From the NCBI GenBank assembly GCA_900545825.1, contig URAS01000002.1:124001-188000 (forward strand): DNA of 64,000 bases, in the 5' to 3' direction. Made by a program: the position numbers and the translations under genes. Numbering within the stretch: position 1 is the stretch's first letter; each line of letters starts with the position of its first letter. Source of the DNA: an uncultured Actinomyces sp. GTDB taxonomy: Bacteria; Actinomycetota; Actinomycetes; Actinomycetales; Actinomycetaceae. A model generated the notes under the pieces. The model worked only from the letters and a program-made list of their open reading frames with translations. It was not told the origin of the DNA and did not search any database. This document shows, piece after piece, positions 20,074 to 28,361 of the stretch.

Positions 20074-21153
20074 ATGCACGAAATCGATCCCATCGCCACC
20101 CCGACCGCGCCTGCCCCGGACATCCTCCGATGCGCCTACATGGAAGTCATCGTGTCGGACCTTGCACGGTCGCGTGAGTTCTACGTCGACACGCTCGGCC
20201 TCGTCGTCACCAAGGAGACCGAGGACGCCCTCTACCTGCGGACCTTCGACGAGTTCATCCACCACAACCTCGTCCTCCGCGTTGGCCCGACGCCGGCGGT
20301 CGCCGCGTTTGCGTTCCGCGTCCGCAGCCCCGAAGAGGTCGACAAGGCCGAGGCCTACTACAAGGAGCTGGGCTGCCGCACCGAACGGCGCAAGGACGGC
20401 TTCGTCGACGGCATCGGCGACGCCGTGCGCGTCGAGGACCCGCTGGGCTTCCCCTACGAGTTCTTCTTCGAGTGCGAGCACGTGCCGCGCATGTGCTGGG
20501 ACTACGACAAGCAGTCGGCCGGCGCCCTCGTCCGCCTCGACCACTTCAACCAGGTGTTCCCCGACGTCGTCAACGGCTCGAAGTACCTGGAAGACCTGGG
20601 CTTCAAGCGGACCGAGGACATCAAGGACGACAAGGACGTCACCTACGCCGCGTGGTTCGCGCGCAAGCACACCGTCCACGACACGGCGCTGACCGGCGGC
20701 GACGGCCCGAGGATGCACCACATCGCGTTCGCGACGCACGAGAAGCACAACATCCTCTACATTTGCGACAAGCTGGGCGCCCTGCGCCAGTCCGACGCGA
20801 TCGAGCGCGGCCCGGGGCGTCACGGCGTCTCGAACGCGTTCTACCTGTACCTGCGCGACCCCGACGGGCACCGCGTCGAAATCTACACGCAGGACTACTA
20901 CACGGGTGACCCCGACAACCCGACGATCACGTGGGACGTCCACGACAACCAGCGGCGTGACTGGTGGGGCCACCAGGTCGTCCCGTCGTGGTACCGCGAC
21001 GCCTCGCTGGTCCTCGACCTCGACGGCAATCCGCAGCCGCTCATCGCCCGCCAGGAACCGAAGGAGCTGGACGTGACGATCGGCGCCGACGGCTTCTCGT
21101 ACACCCGCAAGGGCGACGAGGAGAAGGGCTACAAGGTCGGGTCGCAGCTGTAG
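20074..21153 (+). CDS. hpaD: Homoprotocatechuate (3,4-dihydroxyphenylacetate) 2,3-dioxygenase
   Basis: This extradiol dioxygenase opens the catechol ring of homoprotocatechuate between C2 and C3 using Fe(II) (or Mn(II)). It is the vicinal-oxygen-chelate type, as in Brevibacterium fuscum HPCD and Arthrobacter MndD, not the E. coli HpaD type. The 359-residue protein matches the B. fuscum active site at a constant +2 offset: metal ligands His157 (RLDHFNQV), His216 (GPRMHHIAF) and Glu269 (GHRVEIYTQDYY); acid-base His202 (KHTVHD); Tyr259. I start at ATG 20074, preceded by AAAGGAG; an upstream open extension is non-homologous. Its presence is the main reason to assign the cluster to hydroxyphenylacetate rather than hydroxybenzoate. 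Confidence 0.93.
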   Translation: MHEIDPIATPTAPAPDILRCAYMEVIVSDLARSREFYVDTLGLVVTKETEDALYLRTFDEFIHHNLVLRVGPTPAVAAFAFRVRSPEEVDKAEAYYKELGCRTERRKDGFVDGIGDAVRVEDPLGFPYEFFFECEHVPRMCWDYDKQSAGALVRLDHFNQVFPDVVNGSKYLEDLGFKRTEDIKDDKDVTYAAWFARKHTVHDTALTGGDGPRMHHIAFATHEKHNILYICDKLGALRQSDAIERGPGRHGVSNAFYLYLRDPDGHRVEIYTQDYYTGDPDNPTITWDVHDNQRRDWWGHQVVPSWYRDASLVLDLDGNPQPLIARQEPKELDVTIGADGFSYTRKGDEEKGYKVGSQL

Positions 21154-21255
21154 ACCAGCCCACGTTGTGGCACCCGGGCGGCGGCGGCCGGTCCCCATCC
21201 CGTTATGCTGGGACCGGCGCCGCTACCGGGCGGCGTCGCGATCAAGGAGGCTGAG

Positions 21256-21912
21256 ATGGCCGAGGGCATGTCCAAGTCGGAACGCGTCTACATGAAGCTG
21301 CGCGAGGGGATCCTCCAGGGCAAATACACGCCCGGCTACCGTTTCGTCCTCGACCGGATCGCCCGCGAGGAGGGCGTGTCGCCCGTACCCGTACGCGAGG
21401 CCGTGCGACTCCTCGAGGCCGAAGGGCTCGTCACGTTCCAACGCAACGTCGGCGCCGTCGTCTCGGCGATCGACAAGCACGTCTACGCCGAAACGATGGA
21501 GACCGTCGCCGTCCTCGAGGGCTATGCCACCGCGCTGGCCGCGGCACACATCACCGAGGACGACCTCGCCGAAGCCCAGAACGTCAACGACCGGATGCGG
21601 CATCGGCTGACCTCGGCGTTTGACCCGCGCGAGGTGACGCTCCTCAACAAGCAGTTCCACCGGATCATTACCTCGGCGTGTCCCAACCAGCGCATGCTCG
21701 ACATCCTCGAGCGTGAATGGGACCGCATCACCTTTATTCGACGCAGCCAGTTTGCGTTCGACCCCGTCCACTCGATCCGTTCCGTCGACGAGCACGACGC
21801 CATCATCCAGGCGATGCGCGAGCGCGACGCCGACCAGATCGAGCAGCTGGCCCGGCAGCACAAAATGCGGACGCTGCGCCAGTACCTGGCCACCGACCAC
21901 TCCCAGGCGTAA
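21256..21912 (+). CDS. GntR-family (FadR/FCD subfamily) transcriptional regulator
   Basis: The 218-residue protein has an N-terminal winged helix (FVLDRIAREEGVSPVPVREAVRLLEAEGLV, about 30-60) and a C-terminal all-helical FCD ligand domain with the expected metal-site residues (HRIITSACPN, DEHDAIIQAM). AAGGAGG lies five bases before the ATG at 21256. It is the last gene of the hpaG-hpaE-hpaD operon. FCD regulators commonly repress and bind palindromes with a GTATAC-like centre, which fits the five ATCRTATAYGAT sites of this cluster; I infer that it is the hpa regulator, relieved by a pathway intermediate, and controls itself. Enterobacterial hpa clusters use a MarR-type HpaR instead. Confidence 0.88.
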   Translation: MAEGMSKSERVYMKLREGILQGKYTPGYRFVLDRIAREEGVSPVPVREAVRLLEAEGLVTFQRNVGAVVSAIDKHVYAETMETVAVLEGYATALAAAHITEDDLAEAQNVNDRMRHRLTSAFDPREVTLLNKQFHRIITSACPNQRMLDILEREWDRITFIRRSQFAFDPVHSIRSVDEHDAIIQAMRERDADQIEQLARQHKMRTLRQYLATDHSQA

Positions 21913-22024
21913 CCGCCGGCGTCACCCCCTGCGTCACCCCGGCAGGCGGGCGGTCGGTCGCGGCGATGCCCTGCGCGGCGCTGTTGTCGCGCGCGAGGGC
22001 GCCGCGGTTTTTCCTCGTTATCTC

Positions 22025-22089
22025 TTGACACCGTGGCGTACGTCACGGTTATAATCGTATACGATCGCGTTTATGGTCGCATATGTGAC
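22025..22089 (+). promoter_or_regulatory. Transporter promoter with operator site 5
   Basis: TTGACA (22025-22030) and TATAAT (22050-22055) are consensus hexamers with a long 19-bp spacer. A perfect 12-bp palindrome ATCGTATACGAT (22054-22065) overlaps the -10 and start region, and a second near-palindrome GTCGCATATGTGAC (22076-22089) follows 10 bp later. The arrangement implies tight repression of the MHS transporter gene. Confidence 0.7.
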
Positions 22090-22116
22090 TCACGTTCACC
22101 GCTGATAGGAGCCACC

Positions 22117-23556
22117 ATGACCCACCAGTCGACCCCCTCCCCCGCCAGCTCCCAGCTGGTCCTTAACCCCCACAACCGTGAAGACCGCAGAGTCGCGGTC
22201 GCCACCCTCGTCGGCACGACCGTCGAGTGGTACGACTTCTTCATCTACTCCAACGCCGTCGCCCTCGTGTTCGGTCCCCTGTTCTTCGAGCCGCTGGCCA
22301 AGGAAAACACCGTGCTGGCCCAGCTCATCGGGTTCGCGACCGTGGGCATCAGCTTCTTCTTCCGCCCGCTGGGCGCCATGGTCGCCGGCCACCTGGGCGA
22401 CAAGATCGGCCGCAAGGCGATGATGGTGGCGACGCTGCTGCTCATGGGTGGCGCGACCGTCCTCGTCGGCTGCCTGCCGACGTACGCGTCGATCGGGATG
22501 GCCGCGCCGTTCCTCCTCATCGCCCTCCGTATCCTCCAGGGCTTCGCGGCCGGCGGCGAGTGGGGCGGCGCCGCCCTCATGGCGGTCGAGCACGCGCCGG
22601 CGAAGCGCCGCGGCTGGTTCGGCGGGTTCCCGCAGGTCGGCGTGCCTCTGGGCATGCTGACGGCGACGGCGGTCCTCGCGATCGTCCACGTCATCTCGCG
22701 CGACCAGTTCACGACGTGGGGCTGGCGGATCCCGTTCCTCCTGTCGGTCGTCCTCATCATCGTCGGCATGCTCATCCGCCTCAAGGTGTCGGAATCGCCG
22801 ATCTTCGAGGAGGTCCGCAACGAGGAAGACCAGCTGCGCCTGCCGATCGTCCAGCTGTTCCGGTTCAACGGCAAGCAGGTCGTCCTCGGCGCCCTCGCGT
22901 TCATGGGCAACGGCGTCGCCGGATACATGGTGACCGGCGGCTACATCCTCGCCTACACGTCCGGGCCCGGCGGCCTGGGGGTCAGCGCCGAGCACATGCT
23001 CACGCTCATCACGATCGCGTCGGCGCTGTGGGTCTGCTCGACCCTGTTCGCCGCGTGGATTTCCGACCGGATCGGGCGCGTGCGGACGTTCCAGATCGGC
23101 TTCGTCCTCCAGCTGCTGTGGGTGTTCCCCCTGTTCATGTTCGTTGACCGCGGCCAGATCGGCCTCATCGCCCTCGGCATGCTGCCGCTGACGCTGGGCC
23201 TGGGCCTGACCTACGGCCCGCAGTCGGCGATGTTCGCCGAGATGTTCCCGGCCCGCGTCCGCTACTCCGGCGCCGGCATGGCGTACGCGATCGGCGCGAT
23301 CCTCGGTGGCGCGTTCGCGCCGATGATCGCCACGTGGCTGAGGGCGACGTTCCACACGTCGATGGCGGTGTCGACCTACCTGTTCATCTTCACGGCGATC
23401 GGCATGGTCGGCGTGTCCCTGATCAAGGACCGGACGGGCAAGCCGCTGGGCCGCGACGCGAACGACATCCCCGGCAACGCCGAGCTCGAGGCGGCCGTCA
23501 CGGCGCACTCGGTCTCCGGTACGAAGGCGACGTTCGAGCGCGGCGCCGGCTGGTAA
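22117..23556 (+). CDS. MFS transporter, metabolite:H+ symporter (MHS) type
   Basis: The 479-residue membrane protein has twelve predicted hydrophobic spans and the MHS signatures: GTTVEWYDFFIYSNAVALVF at the first helix, GHLGDKIGRKAMM in the loop between helices 2 and 3, and RILQGFAAGGEWGGA in helix 4. This family imports organic acids such as shikimate, proline/betaine or aromatic acids with protons. Start: ATG 22117, with AGGAG upstream; a longer frame begins at 22033 but crosses the promoter. It carries the hpa operator in its promoter, so the likely substrate is a hydroxyphenylacetate or related aromatic acid. It converges with fhs. Confidence 0.85.
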   Translation: MTHQSTPSPASSQLVLNPHNREDRRVAVATLVGTTVEWYDFFIYSNAVALVFGPLFFEPLAKENTVLAQLIGFATVGISFFFRPLGAMVAGHLGDKIGRKAMMVATLLLMGGATVLVGCLPTYASIGMAAPFLLIALRILQGFAAGGEWGGAALMAVEHAPAKRRGWFGGFPQVGVPLGMLTATAVLAIVHVISRDQFTTWGWRIPFLLSVVLIIVGMLIRLKVSESPIFEEVRNEEDQLRLPIVQLFRFNGKQVVLGALAFMGNGVAGYMVTGGYILAYTSGPGGLGVSAEHMLTLITIASALWVCSTLFAAWISDRIGRVRTFQIGFVLQLLWVFPLFMFVDRGQIGLIALGMLPLTLGLGLTYGPQSAMFAEMFPARVRYSGAGMAYAIGAILGGAFAPMIATWLRATFHTSMAVSTYLFIFTAIGMVGVSLIKDRTGKPLGRDANDIPGNAELEAAVTAHSVSGTKATFERGAGW

Positions 23557-23597
23557 ACGGCTGGTTGCCGGTGCTGGCGAGACCCCCGTACTGACCC

Positions 23598-23667
23598 GGC
23601 GCGGATGGGGAGGACGGCGTCGCAGGCTTCGAAGTCTGCCTGCCGAGACGACCTCCCCATTCGCGCC
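23598..23667. repeat. Interspersed palindrome family 3, copy 1
   Basis: Arms GGCGCGGATGGGGAGG (23598-23613) and CCTCCCCATTCGCGCC (23652-23667), one mismatch, enclose 38 bp. It lies 42 bp after the transporter stop. Copy 2 is at 25550-25617, with the same arms and a different core. Confidence 0.8.
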
Positions 23668-23686
23668 GCAAGGCACCCTCCACCCC

Positions 23687-23796
23687 CGAAACGCTCACCC
23701 AAAACCGGAAACGCTCACCTCAATTGTCATTTCTGTCCGCTATCCGGCAGATCTAACACGTTAGGTGAGCGTTTCGCTCGGACGGTGAGCGTTTCG
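23687..23796. repeat. Interspersed palindrome family 1, copy C, nested double form
   Basis: Two pairs of the family arms are nested. Outer: CGAAACGCTCACCC (23687-23700) and CGGTGAGCGTTTCG (23783-23796). Inner: GGAAACGCTCACCT (23707-23720) and AGGTGAGCGTTTCG (23763-23776). The inner core holds TTTCTGTCCGCTATCCGGCAG and TAACACGTTAGG, shared with copy B. It lies between the convergent transporter and fhs genes, ending 11 bp before the fhs stop. Confidence 0.85.
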
Positions 23797-23807
23797 CCGC
23801 GAGGGCG

Positions 23808-25478
23808 CTACGAGAGGCCGATGACCTCGCCGTTGACCAAGTCCATGTCGAGGGCGCGCGGGTGCTTGGGCAGGCCCGGCATCGTGAGGATCTTGCCGGT
23901 CAGGCAGACGATGAAGCCGGCACCGAGGCTGGGGCGCAGCTCGCGGACGGTGATCGTGAAGCCCTCGGGGGCGCCCATGACCTTGGGGTCGTCGGTGAAC
24001 GACGCCGGCGTCTTGGCCACGCACACGGGCAGGCGGTCGTAGCCCAGCTCCTCCAGACGGGCCAGCTGCGCCTGCGCCTCGTCGGTGAGGACGACACCGT
24101 CGGCGCCGTAGCAGCGGCGGGCGACGGCGTTGAGCTTGTCGAGCAGCGAGTCCTCGTCGGCGTAGCAGCGATTCGGCACCACCGGGTCGCCCTCGGTGGC
24201 GGCGGCGATGACGGCGTCGGCAAGAGCGGCCCCACCCTCGCTGCCCTTGGCGAAAACCTCGCAGGGCGCGGCCGTCACGCCGGCCTCGCGGCAGAAGTCG
24301 CTGATCACAGCCAGTTCGGCGTCGGTGTCGGTGGCGAAGCGGTTGACCGCGACGACGCAGCGCATCCCGAACGCCTGGAGGCTTTCCAGGTGCCGCGCGA
24401 GGTTCGCGGCGCCGCGGCGGACGGCCTCGACGTCCTCGGTGCCGAGGTCGGCCTCGGCGACACCGCCGTGCATCTTGAGGGCGCGCACCGTCGCGACGAC
24501 GACCGTGCACGAGGGACGCAGGCCACCGAAGGCCGAGACGATGTCGAGGAACTTTTCGGCGCCCAGGTCGGCACCGAAGCCGGCCTCGGTGACGACGAAA
24601 TCTGCGAGCTTCAGCGCCGTCTTGGTCGCGATCAGCGAGGACGCGCCGTGGGCGATGTTGGCGAAGGGGCCACCGTGGACGAACGCCGGGGTGTGCTCGA
24701 GGGTCTGGACGAGGTTCGGCTTGACCGCATCCTTGAGGATCATCGCGAGAGCGCCCTCAATACCGAGGTCGTGGACGGTCAGCGGCTGGCCCGAACGGGT
24801 GTAGCCGACGAGGACGCGGCCCAGGCGCGCCTTGAGGTCGTCGGCGTCGGACGCCAGGCAGAGGATCGCCATGATTTCGCTGGCCACGGTGATGTCAAAG
24901 CCGTCCTCGCGGATGTCGCGGTCCTTGCGGACGCCGCGGCCGACGGTCAGCTGGCGCAGCGCGCGGTCGTTGACGTCGATGCAGCGGCGGACGGCGACGG
25001 TGTCGGGGTCGAGGTCCCACTCGTTACCCCAGTACAGCGTGTTGTCGATGCACGCACACATGAGGTTGTTCGCCGCGGTGATCGCGTGCATGTCGCCGGT
25101 GAAGTGGAGGTTGATGTCGTCCATCGGGACAACCTGGGCGTAGCCGCCGCCGGCCGCGCCGCCCTTGCGGCCGAAGACCGGGCCCATCGAGGGCTCGCGC
25201 AGGCACGCGACCGCGCGCTTACCGGCCGCGGCGAGCGAGTCGGCGAGGCCGACCGTCACCGTCGACTTGCCTTCGCCGGCGCTGGTCGGCGAAATGGCCG
25301 TGACCAGGACCAATCGGCCGTCCTCCTGGTCGGCGACGCGACCCATGAGGGCGGTGGAGACCTTGGCTTTCGTCGTGCCGTAGAGTTCGAGGTCGCCCTC
25401 GTCGATCCCCAGCTTCTGCCCGATGGCGCGGATGTCGTCCAGTTCGGCCGCACGCGCGATCTCAATGTCCGTGAGCAT
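23808..25478 (-). CDS. fhs: Formate-tetrahydrofolate ligase
   Basis: The enzyme makes 10-formyl-tetrahydrofolate from formate, ATP and THF, feeding one-carbon metabolism. The 556-residue protein is full length, with the P-loop PTSAGEGKST near 65, the signature REPSMGPVFGRKGGAAGGGY near 95 and the VRALKMHGG motif near 330. It stands alone between two palindromic repeats. Nothing links it to the hpa genes other than position. Confidence 0.96.
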   Translation of the reverse strand: MLTDIEIARAAELDDIRAIGQKLGIDEGDLELYGTTKAKVSTALMGRVADQEDGRLVLVTAISPTSAGEGKSTVTVGLADSLAAAGKRAVACLREPSMGPVFGRKGGAAGGGYAQVVPMDDINLHFTGDMHAITAANNLMCACIDNTLYWGNEWDLDPDTVAVRRCIDVNDRALRQLTVGRGVRKDRDIREDGFDITVASEIMAILCLASDADDLKARLGRVLVGYTRSGQPLTVHDLGIEGALAMILKDAVKPNLVQTLEHTPAFVHGGPFANIAHGASSLIATKTALKLADFVVTEAGFGADLGAEKFLDIVSAFGGLRPSCTVVVATVRALKMHGGVAEADLGTEDVEAVRRGAANLARHLESLQAFGMRCVVAVNRFATDTDAELAVISDFCREAGVTAAPCEVFAKGSEGGAALADAVIAAATEGDPVVPNRCYADEDSLLDKLNAVARRCYGADGVVLTDEAQAQLARLEELGYDRLPVCVAKTPASFTDDPKVMGAPEGFTITVRELRPSLGAGFIVCLTGKILTMPGLPKHPRALDMDLVNGEVIGLS

Positions 25479-25549
25479 CTATTCCCCTTTGTCGTGTCAC
25501 CTGGCCGGTTTCAGGTTACCGCCGCGGGCACGGGACCGACGAAAACCCC

Positions 25550-25617
25550 GGCGCGGATGGGGAGGTTACCCAGCAGGTTTCGGGGTCGTCTGCACAGGTG
25601 ACCTCCCCATTCGCGCC
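25550..25617. repeat. Interspersed palindrome family 3, copy 2
   Basis: Arms GGCGCGGATGGGGAGG (25550-25565) and CCTCCCCATTCGCGCC (25602-25617) extend by a few more paired bases (GGTTACC against GGTGACC). It lies between the fhs start and the 3' end of the spermidine-synthase-like gene, so in the direction of transcription it follows the latter. Confidence 0.8.
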
Positions 25618-25673
25618 CACCGCAACCCCAGACAAAGCCTCGCCGCAAGCAACCCCACGCGCCCTCCCCGGGG

Positions 25674-26444
25674 CTAATTCAGCACGGACAGCGCGGCCTG
25701 GTCGGTGCATTTCGCCAGTCGGCGCCGCAGCGCGTCCTCGGGCAGCTCGCCGACCGCGGCGACGACGACGAGGTTCCCGGCTTTCCCACCGCCCTCGCCG
25801 CGCAGGACCCGCCCCGGCCCGACGAGGGCGACGGAGTCGAAGTGCCGCTTGGCGACGTCAACCTCGGCGCGGGACGGCCCCAAACCGGCCGCGCAGTTGG
25901 CGACGACGAGGCCGGTCGCCGGGTCGACGGCCCGGCGAGCCAGACTCCAGAATCCTTCGCCGAGCAACGCCCCGGGCACCGCGCCGGCGGCGAATGCGTC
26001 GCGGACGACGACGCGGCAGGCGCCCTCGCGTGCACCGGCCAGCGCCTCGGCGCCGTCTTGGACGCGCAGCGACAGTGCGGGTTTGCGGGGCAGGGCGAAC
26101 CAGCGCCGGGCCGCGGCCACCATGTCGGGGTCGATTTCCGCTGTCACCTGCCGCGATCCGCGGTACCGGGCCGCCCACGCCCGAGGCAGCGCGCAGCCGG
26201 CGCCGCCCAGGTGGAGGGCGACGTCGCCCTCGGCCAGTCCTCCGGCGGCCGCAACGACCGCGTCCATCCACTGCATGTATCCGAACGTCAGGTGCGTCGG
26301 GTCGGAAAGGTCGAGGGCGGACGACGGCCGCTGGTCGATGAGGACCGTGGCGATCGTCCCGTCGACGCGCACCTCGATGCGGCCGCACGCGGCGTCGATC
26401 GGGGCATAGTCGCCGGTTGCGTCGCGGCGGCGGGCGCGTCCCAC
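25674..26444 (-). CDS. Spermidine-synthase-like class I methyltransferase-fold protein
   Basis: The 256-residue protein has a Rossmann SAM-type fold resembling polyamine aminopropyltransferases: GGAGCALPRAWAARY (glycine-rich loop), VTAEIDPDMVAAARRWF (acidic loop), then RVQDGAEAL and VVVRDAFA. The residues that would mark true putrescine binding are not evident, so the substrate is unknown; many actinobacteria carry such proteins under the name spermidine synthase. I start at the GTG 26444 because GAGGAG lies six bases upstream; an ATG at 26474 would overlap the divergent DUF885 start. Start codons of the two divergent genes are about 28 bp apart. Confidence 0.65.
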   Translation of the reverse strand: MGRARRRDATGDYAPIDAACGRIEVRVDGTIATVLIDQRPSSALDLSDPTHLTFGYMQWMDAVVAAAGGLAEGDVALHLGGAGCALPRAWAARYRGSRQVTAEIDPDMVAAARRWFALPRKPALSLRVQDGAEALAGAREGACRVVVRDAFAAGAVPGALLGEGFWSLARRAVDPATGLVVANCAAGLGPSRAEVDVAKRHFDSVALVGPGRVLRGEGGGKAGNLVVVAAVGELPEDALRRRLAKCTDQAALSVLN

Positions 26445-26459
26445 GGGCAGCTCCTCGCG

Positions 26460-26465
26460 TATGGT
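26460..26465 (+). promoter_or_regulatory. -10 element for a leaderless DUF885 transcript
   Basis: TATGGT ends seven bases before the ATG at 26473, the spacing expected if transcription starts on the A of the ATG. No ribosome-binding site is visible, which agrees with leaderless translation. The alternative is an ATG at 26461. Confidence 0.35.
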
Positions 26466-26472
26466 TGGTCTC

Positions 26473-28209
26473 ATGACTACAGCCCATCCTACGGAGCCCA
26501 CCGCGCTCGACCAGCGCGCCGACCGTTTCCACGACGACATGCTCGCCCTCTCGCCGATCGGCCAGACCTTCGCGGGCCTCCACGACAACGACGCGACCTG
26601 GGACGATATGTCGCCCGCCGGCTACGACGCCGCGACGGACGCGATCCGCCAGATGCTTGCCGACGTCGACGCCCTCGAGCAGCAGGAAGGCGGCTTTACC
26701 GGCAACGACGCCGTCACCGCGGCCGCGCTGCGTGAGCGGCTGGGCCTGGAGCTGCAGCTGGACGAGCGCAACGAGTACCTCGGTGACCTCAACAACATCG
26801 CCTCGCCGTTCCAGTCGCTGCGCGACGTGTTTGGCCTGATGCCGACCGATTCGCCCCAGGCGCGCGACAACATCCGCGCCCGCATCGCCGCGATGCCGAC
26901 CGCGCTGGCGGGGATCCGCGAGAGCCTCGACGCCGCCCGGTCGCGCGGACGCGTCGCCGCCGCCCGCCAGGTCGAGCTCGTGGCCCAGCAGGCCGACGAC
27001 TTCGCGAAGGCCGGCGGCTACCTCGACGACCTCGCGACGCCCGAAAAGGGCGAGGACGAGGGCGCCTGGGCCGCTGCCGCCACCGACGCCAAGGCGGCGT
27101 TGGCCGAGTTTTCGGCGTGGCTGCGCAAGGATCTGGCGCCGGACGCGCCCGAGGCCGACGGCGTGGGCCGCGAGCGCTACGAGCTGTTCTCGCAGCAGTT
27201 CGTCGGCGCGAAGGTCGACCTCGCCGACGCGTATTCGTGGGCGTTGGAGCAGCTGGGCGACCTCATCGTCGAGCAGCAACGCCTGGCCGAGCAGCTGTAC
27301 GGCGCGGGGACCACCGTGCCCGAGGCGCTGGAGAAGCTCAACGCCGATCCCGCGCGGCAACTGATCGGCACCGACGCGCTGCGCGAGTGGATGCAAGGCT
27401 GGGCCAACCGGGCGTTGAGCGAGGTCGGGCGCGATTTGATCGACATCGACCCGCGCGTGGCGACCATCGACTGCGTCATCGACCCGGCGGGCACCGGCGG
27501 CATCTACTACCTGCCGCCGGCCGAGGACTTCTCGCGGCCGGGCCGCATGTGCTGGGCCGTCCCCGAGGGCGAGGACACGTTCCACACGTGGCAGGAGCTG
27601 ACGACCGTCTTCCACGAGGGCGTCCCAGGCCACCACCTGCAGATCGGCGCGGCGATGTGCGCGGGGCTCAACAAGTGGCGCGCACAGGACTGCTGGCTGA
27701 GTGGGCACGGCGAGGGCTGGGCGCTGTACGCCGAGTCGCTGATGACCGAGCTGGGGTATGAGTCCGAGCCGGGCGAGCGGATCGGCTACCTCGACTCGCA
27801 GCGGTTGCGGCTGGCACGCGTCGTCCTCGATATCGGCGTCCACCTGGGCCTGCCCGTCCCGCCCGAGGGCCCGTGGAGCGCGGGCCTGCGCACGTCGGGC
27901 ACGTGGGATGCCCAGTTCGCGTGGGATTTCTTGAAGGCGAACGTCGCGATGGCCGACGGGTTCTTGCGGTTCGAGTGCGACCGGTACCTCGGCTGGCCGG
28001 GGCAGGCGCCCTCGTATGCGCTGGGCCAGCGGTTCTGGCGGCAGCTGCGCGGCGACTACCTGCAGGCGGCGGGCGCCCCGCGCGACCTGCCGGTCCGCCG
28101 CGCCGACGGGACGATCGACCCGCTGCAGCGCGAATTCCACACCCGCGCCCTCGCCCTCGGGTCGTTGCCGCTGGACGTGCTGCGGGAGGCGCTGCTGCCC
28201 CGCCCGTGA
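26473..28209 (+). CDS. DUF885-family zinc carboxypeptidase-like protein
   Basis: The 578-residue protein belongs to the DUF885 family of predicted zinc peptidases. The metal site is the FHEGVPGHHLQ motif (about residue 380), followed by LSGHGEGWALYAE. There is no signal peptide, so it is cytoplasmic; the substrate is unknown. Its TGA stop (28207-28209) is supplied by the start of a family-2 palindromic repeat. It diverges from the spermidine-synthase-like gene with only about 28 bp between the start codons. Confidence 0.85.
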   Translation: MTTAHPTEPTALDQRADRFHDDMLALSPIGQTFAGLHDNDATWDDMSPAGYDAATDAIRQMLADVDALEQQEGGFTGNDAVTAAALRERLGLELQLDERNEYLGDLNNIASPFQSLRDVFGLMPTDSPQARDNIRARIAAMPTALAGIRESLDAARSRGRVAAARQVELVAQQADDFAKAGGYLDDLATPEKGEDEGAWAAAATDAKAALAEFSAWLRKDLAPDAPEADGVGRERYELFSQQFVGAKVDLADAYSWALEQLGDLIVEQQRLAEQLYGAGTTVPEALEKLNADPARQLIGTDALREWMQGWANRALSEVGRDLIDIDPRVATIDCVIDPAGTGGIYYLPPAEDFSRPGRMCWAVPEGEDTFHTWQELTTVFHEGVPGHHLQIGAAMCAGLNKWRAQDCWLSGHGEGWALYAESLMTELGYESEPGERIGYLDSQRLRLARVVLDIGVHLGLPVPPEGPWSAGLRTSGTWDAQFAWDFLKANVAMADGFLRFECDRYLGWPGQAPSYALGQRFWRQLRGDYLQAAGAPRDLPVRRADGTIDPLQREFHTRALALGSLPLDVLREALLPRP

Positions 28210-28284
28210 ACGTGATCCTTTCGTCCGTTTTCATCACGCCCATGGGCCTCAAGCGGTGAACGTGACCTTTTTGATCACGTTCAC
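28206..28284. repeat. Interspersed palindrome family 2, copy 1
   Basis: This copy lies in reverse orientation to copies 2 and 3. It has two hairpins built from GTGAACGTG/CACGTTCAC-type arms, with the segment TTTCGTCCGTTTTCATCACG matching copies 2 and 3. Its first bases provide the TGA of the DUF885 gene. Confidence 0.8.
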
Positions 28285-28361
28285 CGCGAGGGCGCCGGAG
28301 CGCGCGACGCGGCCGGAATTCCCGCGTAAGGTGGGGAGGCATCACGACGCAAGGAGGCGCC

